Source: Jiangella aurantiaca (GTDB lineage: Bacteria > Actinomycetota > Actinomycetes > Jiangellales > Jiangellaceae). From it: 64,000 nucleotides of DNA. Positions 23,131 to 32,691 of this stretch are shown here, in pieces. How positions within the stretch are numbered: position 1 is the stretch's first letter; each line of letters opens with the position of its first letter. Location: contig NZ_SMLB01000017.1 in the NCBI RefSeq assembly GCF_004349105.1, positions 54,583 to 118,582 on the forward strand, given 5' to 3'. A model generated the notes under the pieces. The model was not told the DNA's origin, did not search any database, and saw nothing but the letters and a program-made list of their open reading frames with translations. A program made the translations under genes and the position numbers.

Positions 23131-24837
23131 GTGGTCACGCAGGTGCTGGAGGCCGATCACGACCTGGACCGGGCGACGTCGATCTTCCTGGACCAGCGGG
23201 CTCGGCTGTTCACGATCGCATATCGCGTACTGGGCAACGCGGGTGAGGCCGAGGACGTCGTGCAGGAGGCGTGGCTGCGCTGGCAGCGCACCGACCGGAC
23301 GGTCGTCCTCGATCCGTCGGCGTTCCTCGCGACGACGGTCACCCGGCTCGCCATCAACGTCGGCCAGTCAGCCCGGAGGCGTCACGAGGTCGACGTCGGC
23401 CCGGACCTGCCCGAGCGGCCCGACCACGACAGCGGTCCCGACGTCCACACGGAGCGGCGGGAAGCGGTCGAGCTGGCGATCGAGCTGCTGATGGCGAAGC
23501 TGACGCCGACCGAGCGCGCCGCCTATGTGCTGCGTGAGGGATTCGCCTACCCCTATCGCCAGATCGCCGAGGTGCTGCACCTCGGCGCCGCCAACGCGCG
23601 GCAGATCGTGCGGCGCGCACGCCGGCGTCTCTCGTCCGAACGGCGGGCGCCGGTGGACGCGGCGAGCCGGAGCCGCCTCGTGCAGGTCTTCCTCGCCGCC
23701 GCGCGCGCTGGCAACGTCACCGACCTGGAGCGGCACCTCGCCCGGGAGACCGCCGGAGCTCGCCGGGTCGGCGCCCAGGTACCACTACGACCGCGCAGCA
23801 CCGCCGCTCGTGACGGCGCCGGCTGTCACGCCGCGCCGCGCTGTCCGGTCTTACGCGGTGAGCCGAGCCCACAGAAAGGCAAACCCATGAGCAGACCCGT
23901 CCTCGAGCCCGCGGCGCAGGCCTTCGCCGACGCCGCCGCCACACCGCCCCTGCTGTACGAACTCGGGCCCGAGCGCGCCCGCAAGCTGCTCGACGACATC
24001 CAGGCCGCTCCCGTCGAGAAGCCCGACGTCGACGAGAAGTGGATCACCCTCCCCACGGAGGCCGGAGACGTGCGGGTGCGCATCGTCCGGCCGGTCGGCG
24101 CCGCCGGACCACTGCCCGCCGTCCTGTACGTCCACGGCGGCGGCTGGATCCTCGGCAACGCCGGCACGCACGACCGGCTGGTCCGCGAGCTGGCCGTCGG
24201 GGCGGAGGCCGCCGTCGTGTTCGTCGAGTACGACCGCTCGCCCGAGGTCCGCTACCCGATCGCGATCGAGCAGGCCTACGCCACCGCGCGGTGGATCACC
24301 GAGCACGGCGCCGGCGAGGGCCTCGACGCCTCGCGCCTCGCCGTCGCCGGCGACTCCGTCGGCGGCAACATGACCGCCGCGCTGACGATCCTCGCCAAGC
24401 GGCGCGGCGACGTGACGTTCGTGCACCAGTCGCTGTACTACCCGGTCACCGACGCCGGGCAGGACACCGAGAGCTACCGCGAGTTCGCCGACGGACCACA
24501 CCTCACCGCCAAGGCCATGGCGTGGTTCTGGGACGCCTACGTGCCCGAGATGGACAAGCGCGACGAGATCACCGTGTCGCCGCTGCGGGCCACCGTCGAG
24601 GAGCTCGCCGGACTGCCCGAGGCCTTCCTGATCGTGGACGAGAACGACGTCCTGCGCGACGAGGGCGAGGCTTACGGCCGCAAGCTCACCGCGGCCGGCG
24701 TCCGCACCACCAGCGCCCGCTACAACAGCACGCTGCACGACTTCATGATGCTCAACCCGGTCCGCGGCACGGCCGCCTCGACCGCAGCCGTCGAGCAGGC
24801 GATCCACGTCCTGCGCAGGGCGCTCGGCCACGACTAG
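23131..24837 (+). CDS. ECF41/SigJ-like sigma factor whose frame runs without a stop into an alpha/beta hydrolase
   Basis: A GTG at 23131 with GGAGG before it opens a 568-codon frame. Residues ~15-85 are sigma region 2 (LFTIAYRVLGNAGEAEDVVQ, WLRWQRTDR) and ~110-170 region 4 (LTPTERAAYVLREGFAYPYR, IAEVLHLGAANARQIVRRAR). The SnoaL-like C-terminal domain normal in ECF41 factors starts (LVQVFLAAARAGNVTDLERH) but is lost after ~20 residues. A ~45-residue linker then leads in frame into the esterase MSRPVLEP. Either a fusion protein is made, or the sigma part is a 3'-truncated gene. ECF41 factors need their C-terminal domain for regulation, so loss could deregulate it. Confidence 0.7.
   Translation: MVTQVLEADHDLDRATSIFLDQRARLFTIAYRVLGNAGEAEDVVQEAWLRWQRTDRTVVLDPSAFLATTVTRLAINVGQSARRRHEVDVGPDLPERPDHDSGPDVHTERREAVELAIELLMAKLTPTERAAYVLREGFAYPYRQIAEVLHLGAANARQIVRRARRRLSSERRAPVDAASRSRLVQVFLAAARAGNVTDLERHLARETAGARRVGAQVPLRPRSTAARDGAGCHAAPRCPVLRGEPSPQKGKPMSRPVLEPAAQAFADAAATPPLLYELGPERARKLLDDIQAAPVEKPDVDEKWITLPTEAGDVRVRIVRPVGAAGPLPAVLYVHGGGWILGNAGTHDRLVRELAVGAEAAVVFVEYDRSPEVRYPIAIEQAYATARWITEHGAGEGLDASRLAVAGDSVGGNMTAALTILAKRRGDVTFVHQSLYYPVTDAGQDTESYREFADGPHLTAKAMAWFWDAYVPEMDKRDEITVSPLRATVEELAGLPEAFLIVDENDVLRDEGEAYGRKLTAAGVRTTSARYNSTLHDFMMLNPVRGTAASTAAVEQAIHVLRRALGHD
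23824..23855 (+). promoter_or_regulatory. ECF41-type promoter, site C
   Basis: TGTCAC (23824-23829), 14 bases, then TCCGGTCTTACG (23844-23855), 31 bp before the hydrolase ATG at 23887. It has the same layout as sites A and B and lies inside the linker of the fused frame, so the hydrolase can be made on its own. Confidence 0.55.
23887..24837 (+). CDS. alpha/beta hydrolase fold protein, HSL/carboxylesterase family
   Basis: 316 aa counted from the internal ATG at 23887 (MSRPVLEPAAQAF), which has its own promoter and an AGAAAGG site. The hormone-sensitive-lipase motif HGGGWILGN forms the oxyanion hole. The nucleophile is Ser in AGDSVGGN, the acid is Asp in VDENDVLRDEG and the base is His in STLHDFMM. 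Full family length. It probably hydrolyses esters of short acyl or aromatic acids. First of three hydrolases in a row. Confidence 0.85.
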   Translation: MSRPVLEPAAQAFADAAATPPLLYELGPERARKLLDDIQAAPVEKPDVDEKWITLPTEAGDVRVRIVRPVGAAGPLPAVLYVHGGGWILGNAGTHDRLVRELAVGAEAAVVFVEYDRSPEVRYPIAIEQAYATARWITEHGAGEGLDASRLAVAGDSVGGNMTAALTILAKRRGDVTFVHQSLYYPVTDAGQDTESYREFADGPHLTAKAMAWFWDAYVPEMDKRDEITVSPLRATVEELAGLPEAFLIVDENDVLRDEGEAYGRKLTAAGVRTTSARYNSTLHDFMMLNPVRGTAASTAAVEQAIHVLRRALGHD

Positions 24838-24904
24838 CGCGCAGCCGCCACCGTCCCTGTCACCGTCCAGAACCTCATCCGAATCTCACGAGAAGAGCAG
24901 TCCC

Positions 24905-25627
24905 ATGACCGAGCAGAAACCGACCATCGTCCTCGTCCACGGAGCCTTCGCCGAGTCCGCCAGCTGGTCCGGCGTCGTCGAGCGGTTGCAGGCGCGATCG
25001 TTCGACGTCGTCGCGGCCGCCAACCCGCTGCGCAGTCTGCCGGGCGACGCCGCCTACGTCCGCGACGTGATCGCCTCGATCGACGGGCCCGTCGTGCTCG
25101 TCGGCCACTCCTACGGCGGCATGGTGATCACCGAGGCGGCCGCCGGCAGCGACACCGTGGCCGCCCTCGTCTACGTCTGCGCGTTCGCGCCGGACCACGA
25201 CGAGTCCGCGTTCGGGCTGTCGACCAAGTTCCCAGGCGGCACGCTCGGCGAGGCGCTCACCGCATACCCGGTGTCGACCGGCGGCAACGAGCTCGCCATC
25301 CGGCCGGACGCCTTCCACCACCAGTTCGCCGCCGACGTCTCACCCGCCCAGGCCGCCCTGATGTGCGCGACCCAGCGCCCCGTGACGGAGCTCGCCCTCA
25401 CGGCGGGACTGCCCACGGACACGCCGGCCTGGCAGTCGATCCCGTCGTGGTTCGTCTTCAGCGACCAGGACCTCAACATCCCGGTCGAGCTGCACCGCTA
25501 CCTGGCGGACCGGGCCGGTGCCAAGGGGACCCGCGAGATGCGCGGCGCGTCGCACGCGCTCAGCGTCTCGGAGCCCGACGCCGTGACCGCGTCGATCCTC
25601 GACGCCGTCAACGCCGTCGCGGCGTAA
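24905..25627 (+). CDS. alpha/beta hydrolase (esterase EstC/salicylate-esterase-like)
   Basis: 240 aa, complete. IVLVHGAFAESASWSGVVER holds the oxyanion motif HGAF. The nucleophile elbow is VGHSYGGMV (Ser), the acid lies near FVFSDQDLNIP and the His in GASHALSVSE. The layout matches small cytoplasmic esterases of the plant-SABP2/EstC type, common in actinobacteria and often of unknown substrate. It starts 67 bp after the previous hydrolase. Confidence 0.85.
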   Translation: MTEQKPTIVLVHGAFAESASWSGVVERLQARSFDVVAAANPLRSLPGDAAYVRDVIASIDGPVVLVGHSYGGMVITEAAAGSDTVAALVYVCAFAPDHDESAFGLSTKFPGGTLGEALTAYPVSTGGNELAIRPDAFHHQFAADVSPAQAALMCATQRPVTELALTAGLPTDTPAWQSIPSWFVFSDQDLNIPVELHRYLADRAGAKGTREMRGASHALSVSEPDAVTASILDAVNAVAA

Positions 25628-25665
25628 CGCAGGCCCTCGTCAACCCCAACCAGGAGGAATCAGCG

Positions 25666-26346
25666 ATGAGGAAGCTACCGACGCGGCACGTCAGCACGGA
25701 CGTCCTCGACGTCGCCGTCCACGGGGCCGGACCCGCGGACGGGCCGCCGGTAGTCCTCCTCCACGGCTACCCCTACGACATCCACAGCTATGTCGACGTG
25801 GCGCCGGCACTGGCGGAGTCCGGGTACCGGGTCGTCGTGCCCTACCTGCGCGGGCACGGCCCGACCCGATTCCGCCGGCCGGACACGGCCCGCTCCGGTC
25901 AGCAGGCCGCCCTCGGCGCCGACGTCGTGGACCTGCTCGACGCGCTCGCCATCGACCGCGCGGTCCTCGCCGGATACGACTGGGGCGGCCGGGCGGCCTG
26001 CGTGGCGGCGGCCCTGTGGCCGGACCGGGTCGATGTCGTCATCCACTCGTATCGCCACCGGCTCGAGGAGGTCTCCGGCGCACCGGAGTACGCCGAGGCC
26101 GAGGCCGCACTCGCGCTCGCGCCGGCGATCACCGTCCCGGCGATCACCCTCGACGGCACGGCCGACGGGAACTTCCCCGCCACCGACGGCAGCTCGGGCG
26201 CGGCCCACTTCACCGGCCCGCGGCTGCACCGTCTGGTCCCCGATGCCGGGCACAACCTCCCACAGGAGGCGCCCGGCGCGTTCGCCGACGCTGTCCGGGA
26301 CGTGTCCGAGCTCGCGGCACGGAAGCAGCAGAAGACCCCTGTATGA
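25666..26346 (+). CDS. alpha/beta hydrolase with an in-frame internal deletion
   Basis: 226 aa from ATG 25666 (AGGAGG upstream); relatives are ~290. HGYPYDIHSY and AGYDWGGRAA (Asp105 nucleophile, dehalogenase/epoxide-hydrolase type) are present. Directly after ALWPDRV the sequence jumps to VVIHSYRHRLEEV, which in relatives follows a ~65-residue cap segment. The C-terminus with catalytic His in DAGHNLPQEAPGAF is intact. The cap domain that shapes the active site is thus missing, and activity is doubtful. Confidence 0.7.
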   Translation: MRKLPTRHVSTDVLDVAVHGAGPADGPPVVLLHGYPYDIHSYVDVAPALAESGYRVVVPYLRGHGPTRFRRPDTARSGQQAALGADVVDLLDALAIDRAVLAGYDWGGRAACVAAALWPDRVDVVIHSYRHRLEEVSGAPEYAEAEAALALAPAITVPAITLDGTADGNFPATDGSSGAAHFTGPRLHRLVPDAGHNLPQEAPGAFADAVRDVSELAARKQQKTPV

Positions 26347-26388
26347 GGCTCCCCGACCCGATCCGGGCACTCGCGGACATCACCAGGA

Positions 26389-29055
26389 TTACCCGAGCCT
26401 CAACACGCCTGCAATCGTGTTGGTGCACCAGAAGACCTCATGATGGCCCCCGAAACGCCGGCAACTCTCACCACGTGGACACCGGCGAACGGTGCACCGT
26501 AGCCGCGGGTCGGGGATCGTCCAGTCGTGGGTGCCGGAGCCCACGTCGACGGGCTCGGCACCCAGGAGTTCGACGGTGGCGGTGGTGTTCGGCGGGATGA
26601 CCGCGCGCACTCGCAGCCGGCCCGCCTCAGCGGTCCAGCCGGCCTCGGCCGGTCCGTACGGGGTCTCCTGCCGGGCCGACGCGTGGTCGATCCCGGCGAC
26701 GGGGACCGGGGCGATGCGCAGCCGGCGGTAGCCGGGCGCGGCCGGGGCCAGACCGGCCAGCCGCCGGTGCAGCCAGTCCGCGATGGCGCCGAAGGCGTAG
26801 TGGTTGAACGAGGTCATCTCGCCGGGGTTGATGGTGCCGTCGGGCAGCATGGAGTCCCACCGTTCCCAGATGGTGGTGGCGCCCATGGTCACCGGGTAGA
26901 GCCAGGACGGCACGCCGGTCTGCAGCAGCAGCCGGCCGGCGACATCGGCGTGGCCGGTGCTGGTGAGCGCGTCGGCGATGATCGGCGTGCCGACGAATCC
27001 GGTGCCGATGTGGAAGCCGGCCCGGCGCACCAGCTCGGCCAGCCGGTCTCCCATGGCCGCGCCGGCGTCGGCGTCGACCAGGTCGAACGCGATGGCCAGG
27101 GCGTAGGCGGTCTGCGCGTCGGACACCATCCGGTCGTCGGCCGTGGTGTACTCGCGCACCCACGCCTGCCGCACCCGTTCGGCGAGCTCCCCGTAGCGGG
27201 CGGCGTCGGCGGTGTGGCCGAGCTCGGCGGCCGCGTCGGCCACCAGGCGCGTGGAGCGGACGAGGTACGCGCCGGCGACGATGTCGCTGCCCACCTTGGC
27301 CAGGCCGGGCTGGTCCGGCGGCGCGTCCGGGTCGAGCCAGTCGCCGAACTGGAACGACCCTTCCCAGAGCAGCCGCTCCCCCGCCAGCCGGAGCACCGCG
27401 TCGACCCAGGCGCGCATGCTCGGGTACTGCTCGCCCAGCGCACGGCGGTCGCCGAACCGCTCGAACAGCACCGACGGCACGACTGTCGCGGCGTCGCCCC
27501 ACGCCGCCGCCGGCCGGTCCCCGTCGGCCAGCACGTGCGGCACCACGAACGGGCAGACGCCGCCGTTCGCCGCCTGCTCGGCCGCGACGTCGCGCAGCCA
27601 GCCGGCCAGGAACGCGTCGGCGTCGAACAGCGTGCACGCCGCCGGGCTGAACACCTGGATGTCGCCGGTCCAGCCCAGCCGCTCGTCGCGCTGCGGGCAG
27701 TCGGTCGGGATTGAGACGAAGTTGCCGCGCATCCCCCAGACCACATTCTCGTGCAGCCGGTTGACCAGGTCGTTCGAGCACTCGAACCGGCCGGTGCGGC
27801 GCAGGTCGCTGCCCACCACGACCGCGGCGACCGCCTCCGGGACGAGTTCGCCGGGCCAGCCGGTCACCTCGGCGTAGCGGAACCCGTGGAACGTGAACTC
27901 CGGCTCGAAGACGTCCTCGCCGCCGGACAGCACGAACTCGTCGGTCGCCCGGGCCGCACGCAGGGGGCGCACCGCCAGCTCGCCGTGCTCCAGCACCTCC
28001 GCGTGCCGCACCGTCACCACCTGCCCGGCCGGCCCGGCCACCCGCAGCCGGAGCCGCCCGACCAGGTTCTGCCCGAAGTCCAGCACTGTGCGGCCCGACG
28101 GCGTCGTGATCACCTCGCGGACCGGCACCTCCTGGGTGCGCCGCACCGGCTCGGCGGCCGCCGGCTCCGGGACGACGCCGGCATCGGCCACCGACACCGC
28201 CGACCAGCCCGAGTCGTCGAACCCCACCTCGGACCAGCCCGGCACCGCGCGGCGCGCGTCGATCCGCTCACCGGCGTAGATGCCGCTGCTCACCAGCGGC
28301 CCGGCCGCCGCACCACGCCAGTCCGGCCCGGTGGCGACGACCTCCGACGTGCCGTCGGCGTAGGTGACGTGCAGCTGGGCCGCCACCGCGGGCTGGTCGC
28401 CGTACACCCGGCGGGCGTGACCATAGAAGCCGTACTCCTCCGTCCACCACCCGCCGGCGAACCGGATCCCGATCGCGTTGCGCCCGGCGGTCAGCAGCCC
28501 CGTGACGTCGACGGCGTCGTGCTCGATCCGGTACTGGTAGCTCGTCCAGCCGGGCTTGAGCACCGCGTCGTCGACGTCCACACCGTTGACCGCCACCTGG
28601 TAGACCCCGTGCGCCGTCGTGTACAGCAGCGCCGACGCGATCGGCCCGGCCACGTCGAACTCGGTCCGCACCAGACCGGGACACGCCGCGCCGGACGGCT
28701 CGGCCAGACCGACGAACGCCGCCCGCCACTCGCCGTCGGCGAGGAACACGCTCCGGACCTCCACCGGGTCGCTCCACGGCGAGGTCACGCCGTCGACGCC
28801 GGTCACCCGCGCCTCGACGGTGTGGCGGGCATGCGGCCGCAGCGGCGCGAACGGCCAGTCGACGAAGACCGACTCAGCGGTGTCCAGCCGGACGGTCACC
28901 CCGTCCGCGCCGTCGAGACGGACCTCGGCCGCCGCCTGCAGCCAACCCGGCGTCGAGGACTCCACCGTCCACGACAACCGCGGCGTGGGCGTGTCGGCGA
29001 ACGCGCCGTCGCGGCGGCGTTCGACGCGGACGGCGGCGACGCGGGTCGAATGCAT
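26389..29055 (-). CDS. alpha-L-rhamnosidase (GH78)
   Basis: 888 aa, no signal peptide (MHSTRVAAVRVERRRDG), so intracellular. The domain order is that of GH78: N-terminal Bac_rhamnosid_N-type beta sandwich with QYRIEHDAVDVTG and FAGGWW.EEYGFYGHA, then the (alpha/alpha)6 catalytic barrel with the signature PTDCPQRDERLGWTGDIQVF, and a C-terminal beta domain (TSFNHYAFGAIADWLHRRLA). It removes alpha-L-rhamnose from oligosaccharides or glycosides. The last ~35 residues after WTIPDP (cysteine- and arginine-rich) do not look like the family, suggesting the 3' end has run into foreign sequence. Last gene of the ROK-controlled minus-strand operon. Confidence 0.9.
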   Translation of the reverse strand: MHSTRVAAVRVERRRDGAFADTPTPRLSWTVESSTPGWLQAAAEVRLDGADGVTVRLDTAESVFVDWPFAPLRPHARHTVEARVTGVDGVTSPWSDPVEVRSVFLADGEWRAAFVGLAEPSGAACPGLVRTEFDVAGPIASALLYTTAHGVYQVAVNGVDVDDAVLKPGWTSYQYRIEHDAVDVTGLLTAGRNAIGIRFAGGWWTEEYGFYGHARRVYGDQPAVAAQLHVTYADGTSEVVATGPDWRGAAAGPLVSSGIYAGERIDARRAVPGWSEVGFDDSGWSAVSVADAGVVPEPAAAEPVRRTQEVPVREVITTPSGRTVLDFGQNLVGRLRLRVAGPAGQVVTVRHAEVLEHGELAVRPLRAARATDEFVLSGGEDVFEPEFTFHGFRYAEVTGWPGELVPEAVAAVVVGSDLRRTGRFECSNDLVNRLHENVVWGMRGNFVSIPTDCPQRDERLGWTGDIQVFSPAACTLFDADAFLAGWLRDVAAEQAANGGVCPFVVPHVLADGDRPAAAWGDAATVVPSVLFERFGDRRALGEQYPSMRAWVDAVLRLAGERLLWEGSFQFGDWLDPDAPPDQPGLAKVGSDIVAGAYLVRSTRLVADAAAELGHTADAARYGELAERVRQAWVREYTTADDRMVSDAQTAYALAIAFDLVDADAGAAMGDRLAELVRRAGFHIGTGFVGTPIIADALTSTGHADVAGRLLLQTGVPSWLYPVTMGATTIWERWDSMLPDGTINPGEMTSFNHYAFGAIADWLHRRLAGLAPAAPGYRRLRIAPVPVAGIDHASARQETPYGPAEAGWTAEAGRLRVRAVIPPNTTATVELLGAEPVDVGSGTHDWTIPDPRLRCTVRRCPRGESCRRFGGHHEVFWCTNTIAGVLRLG

Positions 29056-29070
29056 GCGCGGGTGTCCTCC

Positions 29071-30558
29071 TCAGACCGGGTCGCGACGGAGCTCATCAAG
29101 ATCCTTCCAGACCGGGTACTGGCGCCCCCGGCCGGTCACGTCCCGGTCGTGGTACGACGGGCGCGGGCCGGGCGGCGGGAACCGGCGCCAGCCGTCGCCG
29201 TCCAGCGGTCGTCCGTAGCCGTCGCGCGCCAGCCGGTCCAGCAGGGCGTCGCGGAGCTTCGTCAGCTCAGCCTCGTACCGGCCGTCGCCGGCCAGGTCGG
29301 CGGTCTCGTCGCTTCCGACCTCGTAGAGGCTCTCCCGGTCGTCGGCCGCGCTGTAGGTGTACTTGTACCGGGAGTTCATGGCGAGGTAGAGCGCCTCCGC
29401 GCCCACGTGGTACTGGCCGAACAGGACGTCGCGCACGCCTTCCTGTCCCCCGGCGGCGACCGGGAGGAGGTCGTGGCCGTCCGGGTCGAGGCCGGCCGGG
29501 ACCGCCCCGGTCGCCGCGAGCACCGTCGGCGCCACGTCCGTGAGGCCCGCCAGCGTGGTGGTGGCCACGCCCTCCGGCAGGGTGCCGGGCCGGCTGAGCA
29601 CCAGCGGGACGCGGGCCGCCGCATCGTGGTAGCCGCGCTTGCCGAACGCCCAGTGGTCGCCGAGGTACTCGCCGTGGTCGGCGGTGAAGATCACGAGCGT
29701 GTCCTCTCGCAGCCCGCTCTCGTCGAGCTGGTCGAGGATCCGGCCGATCTCGGCGTCGACGTGCGAGACGCAGGCGTAGTAGTAGGCGCGCATCACCCGG
29801 ATGCGGGTCAGGTCCAGCTCCGGATGCGTCCACTTCACCCGGTGCTGGTTGTGAATGTGGTAGCCGAGCCGCTCGAGCTCCTCGTCGGCCCGGACCGGGT
29901 CGGGCATGTCGAGCGGGTCGTACCAGAGGTAGTAGGGATACGGCGGGTCGAACGGCGGATGCGGCTTGATGAACGACGTCCAGCAGAAGAACGGCGCGCC
30001 CCCGGGCGAGCGGGAGGCGAGGAACTCCCGCGTCCGCCGTCCCGTCCAGGCGGTGGTGTGCAGGTGAGCCGGGAGCTGCGAGGGCTGCGGCGAGTAGTAC
30101 AGCTCGTGCCTGATCCCGTGCGGCTCCACCACGTGATCCGTCCCGGACGCGAGCAGCTCGGTGAGGTACTCGTCCTCCTCCGGCGCGGCCGGGATCTCCT
30201 CGGACAGCCACAGCCGGTCGAAACCGTGGCCGGCCCGGACCGGCGTGAAGTGCATCTTGCCGATGGCCTGCGTGTCGTACCCGGCCGCGGCCAGCGACCG
30301 CACCACGGTCGGCGTGCCGTCGGCCAGCGGCGTCGAGTTGCTGGTGATGCCATTGCGATGCGGCAGCTGCCCGGTCAGGATGCCCGCCCGTGCCGGCACG
30401 CACACCGGCGACTCCGCGTAGGCGCGCCGGAACGTCACGCCCTCGGCCAGCAGCCGGTCGAGGTTCGGCGTGCGGACGTGCGGGTTGCCGTGGGCGGCGA
30501 TCGCGTCGAAGCGGAACTGGTCGGCGGTGATGAGCAGGACGTTGGGCCGGCAAGTCAC
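29071..30558 (-). CDS. type I sulfatase
   Basis: 495 aa, no signal peptide. PNVLLITADQFRFDAIAAHG places the metal Asp pair. The signature is CVPAR at residues 53-57, with Cys53 the residue converted to formylglycine by the FGE at 21174. DHGEYLGDHWAFGKRGYHD holds the second metal/substrate block. Probably an exo-acting glycan or monosaccharide sulfatase. It sits 15 bp from the rhamnosidase and 44 bp from the importer binding protein in the same operon, which implies desulfation of an imported saccharide inside the cell. Confidence 0.9.
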   Translation of the reverse strand: MTCRPNVLLITADQFRFDAIAAHGNPHVRTPNLDRLLAEGVTFRRAYAESPVCVPARAGILTGQLPHRNGITSNSTPLADGTPTVVRSLAAAGYDTQAIGKMHFTPVRAGHGFDRLWLSEEIPAAPEEDEYLTELLASGTDHVVEPHGIRHELYYSPQPSQLPAHLHTTAWTGRRTREFLASRSPGGAPFFCWTSFIKPHPPFDPPYPYYLWYDPLDMPDPVRADEELERLGYHIHNQHRVKWTHPELDLTRIRVMRAYYYACVSHVDAEIGRILDQLDESGLREDTLVIFTADHGEYLGDHWAFGKRGYHDAAARVPLVLSRPGTLPEGVATTTLAGLTDVAPTVLAATGAVPAGLDPDGHDLLPVAAGGQEGVRDVLFGQYHVGAEALYLAMNSRYKYTYSAADDRESLYEVGSDETADLAGDGRYEAELTKLRDALLDRLARDGYGRPLDGDGWRRFPPPGPRPSYHDRDVTGRGRQYPVWKDLDELRRDPV

Positions 30559-30602
30559 GTCGAGAACCTCGCGTCGGTCGATCGGTCGGTGGCGGCCGCG
30601 GC

Positions 30603-31983
<1,381 letters not shown>

Positions 31984-31991
<8 letters not shown>

Positions 31992-32691
31992 GCGCCGACC
32001 GCGAGGTCCCCGGCGGCGGTGAGTCCCGCAATGGAAAAGGCGAACAGCCATGGTGATCCTCCTTGATCGTGGGAGCGCTCGACGCTCGGACGGAGGCGCC
32101 CGCCCGCCGGCACGTGACGGTGACGGCGACGGCGCAGAGGGCTGGTGCGGTGAACCAGTACGGAATCCAGATCGCCGGCGGCAGGACGACACCGACGAAC
32201 GCCACCGCGGCGCACACGAGCACCGCGGCGATCGCCAGCTCCGGGCGCCGGACGACCCGCAGGTAGGCGTAGCGCAGGGCGTTCCGCGCGCCGTCGCGTC
32301 GCTCCTCGAGCACCGCGAGCGACCAGGTGCTCACGAGGGCCCACATCGCGGCGACCGGGATGACCGCCAGCGGGAGCAGCTCACCCAAGGGGCCGCCGGG
32401 CGATGGCCCGAGGATCGCGGTGACGGTGACGACGGTGCCGGCCGCGAGGATCCCGGCGAGCCGGAGCGACGGCCAGAACGCCCGCCCGGCCGCCCGCGAT
32501 GACTCGCGCAGGCTCGGCGCCGGCTCGCCGGAGGCGATCGCGTGCATCGTGCGCAGGAGGACGACCGTCGCCGCCGGCGCCGTGATGACCGGCAGGCACA
32601 GCAGCAGCCAGACGGCGCCGGCCCGCAGGAACGCCGTCCAGCCCGCGAGCACCCGGTACACCGGGCCGTCGACGGCGAGCAGGTGCGTCAT
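31984..32691 (-). CDS. DUF624 (YesL-like) membrane protein
   Basis: 235 aa from ATG 32691, overlapping the permease stop (ATGA). Four to five helices (WLLLCLPVITAPAATVVLLR, ELLPLAVIPVAAMWALV, AIAAVLVCAAVAFVGVVLP). YesL and its relatives are small membrane proteins found next to CUT1 importers for plant cell-wall saccharides such as rhamnogalacturonan, with a presumed accessory role. The last ~30 residues after VTVTCRRAG are not hydrophobic and may read beyond the natural end. Confidence 0.8.

Noticed and set aside
24858..24889. Possible further ECF41-type promoter before the esterase at 24905 (TGTCAC, 14 bases, TCCG)
   Set aside because: Only the -35 and four bases of the -10 region match, the GTC core is missing, and it is only 15 bp from the start codon.
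26389..29055. Rhamnosidase as a secreted enzyme
   Set aside because: The N-terminus MHSTRVAAVRVERRRDG has no hydrophobic segment, and no better upstream start exists.
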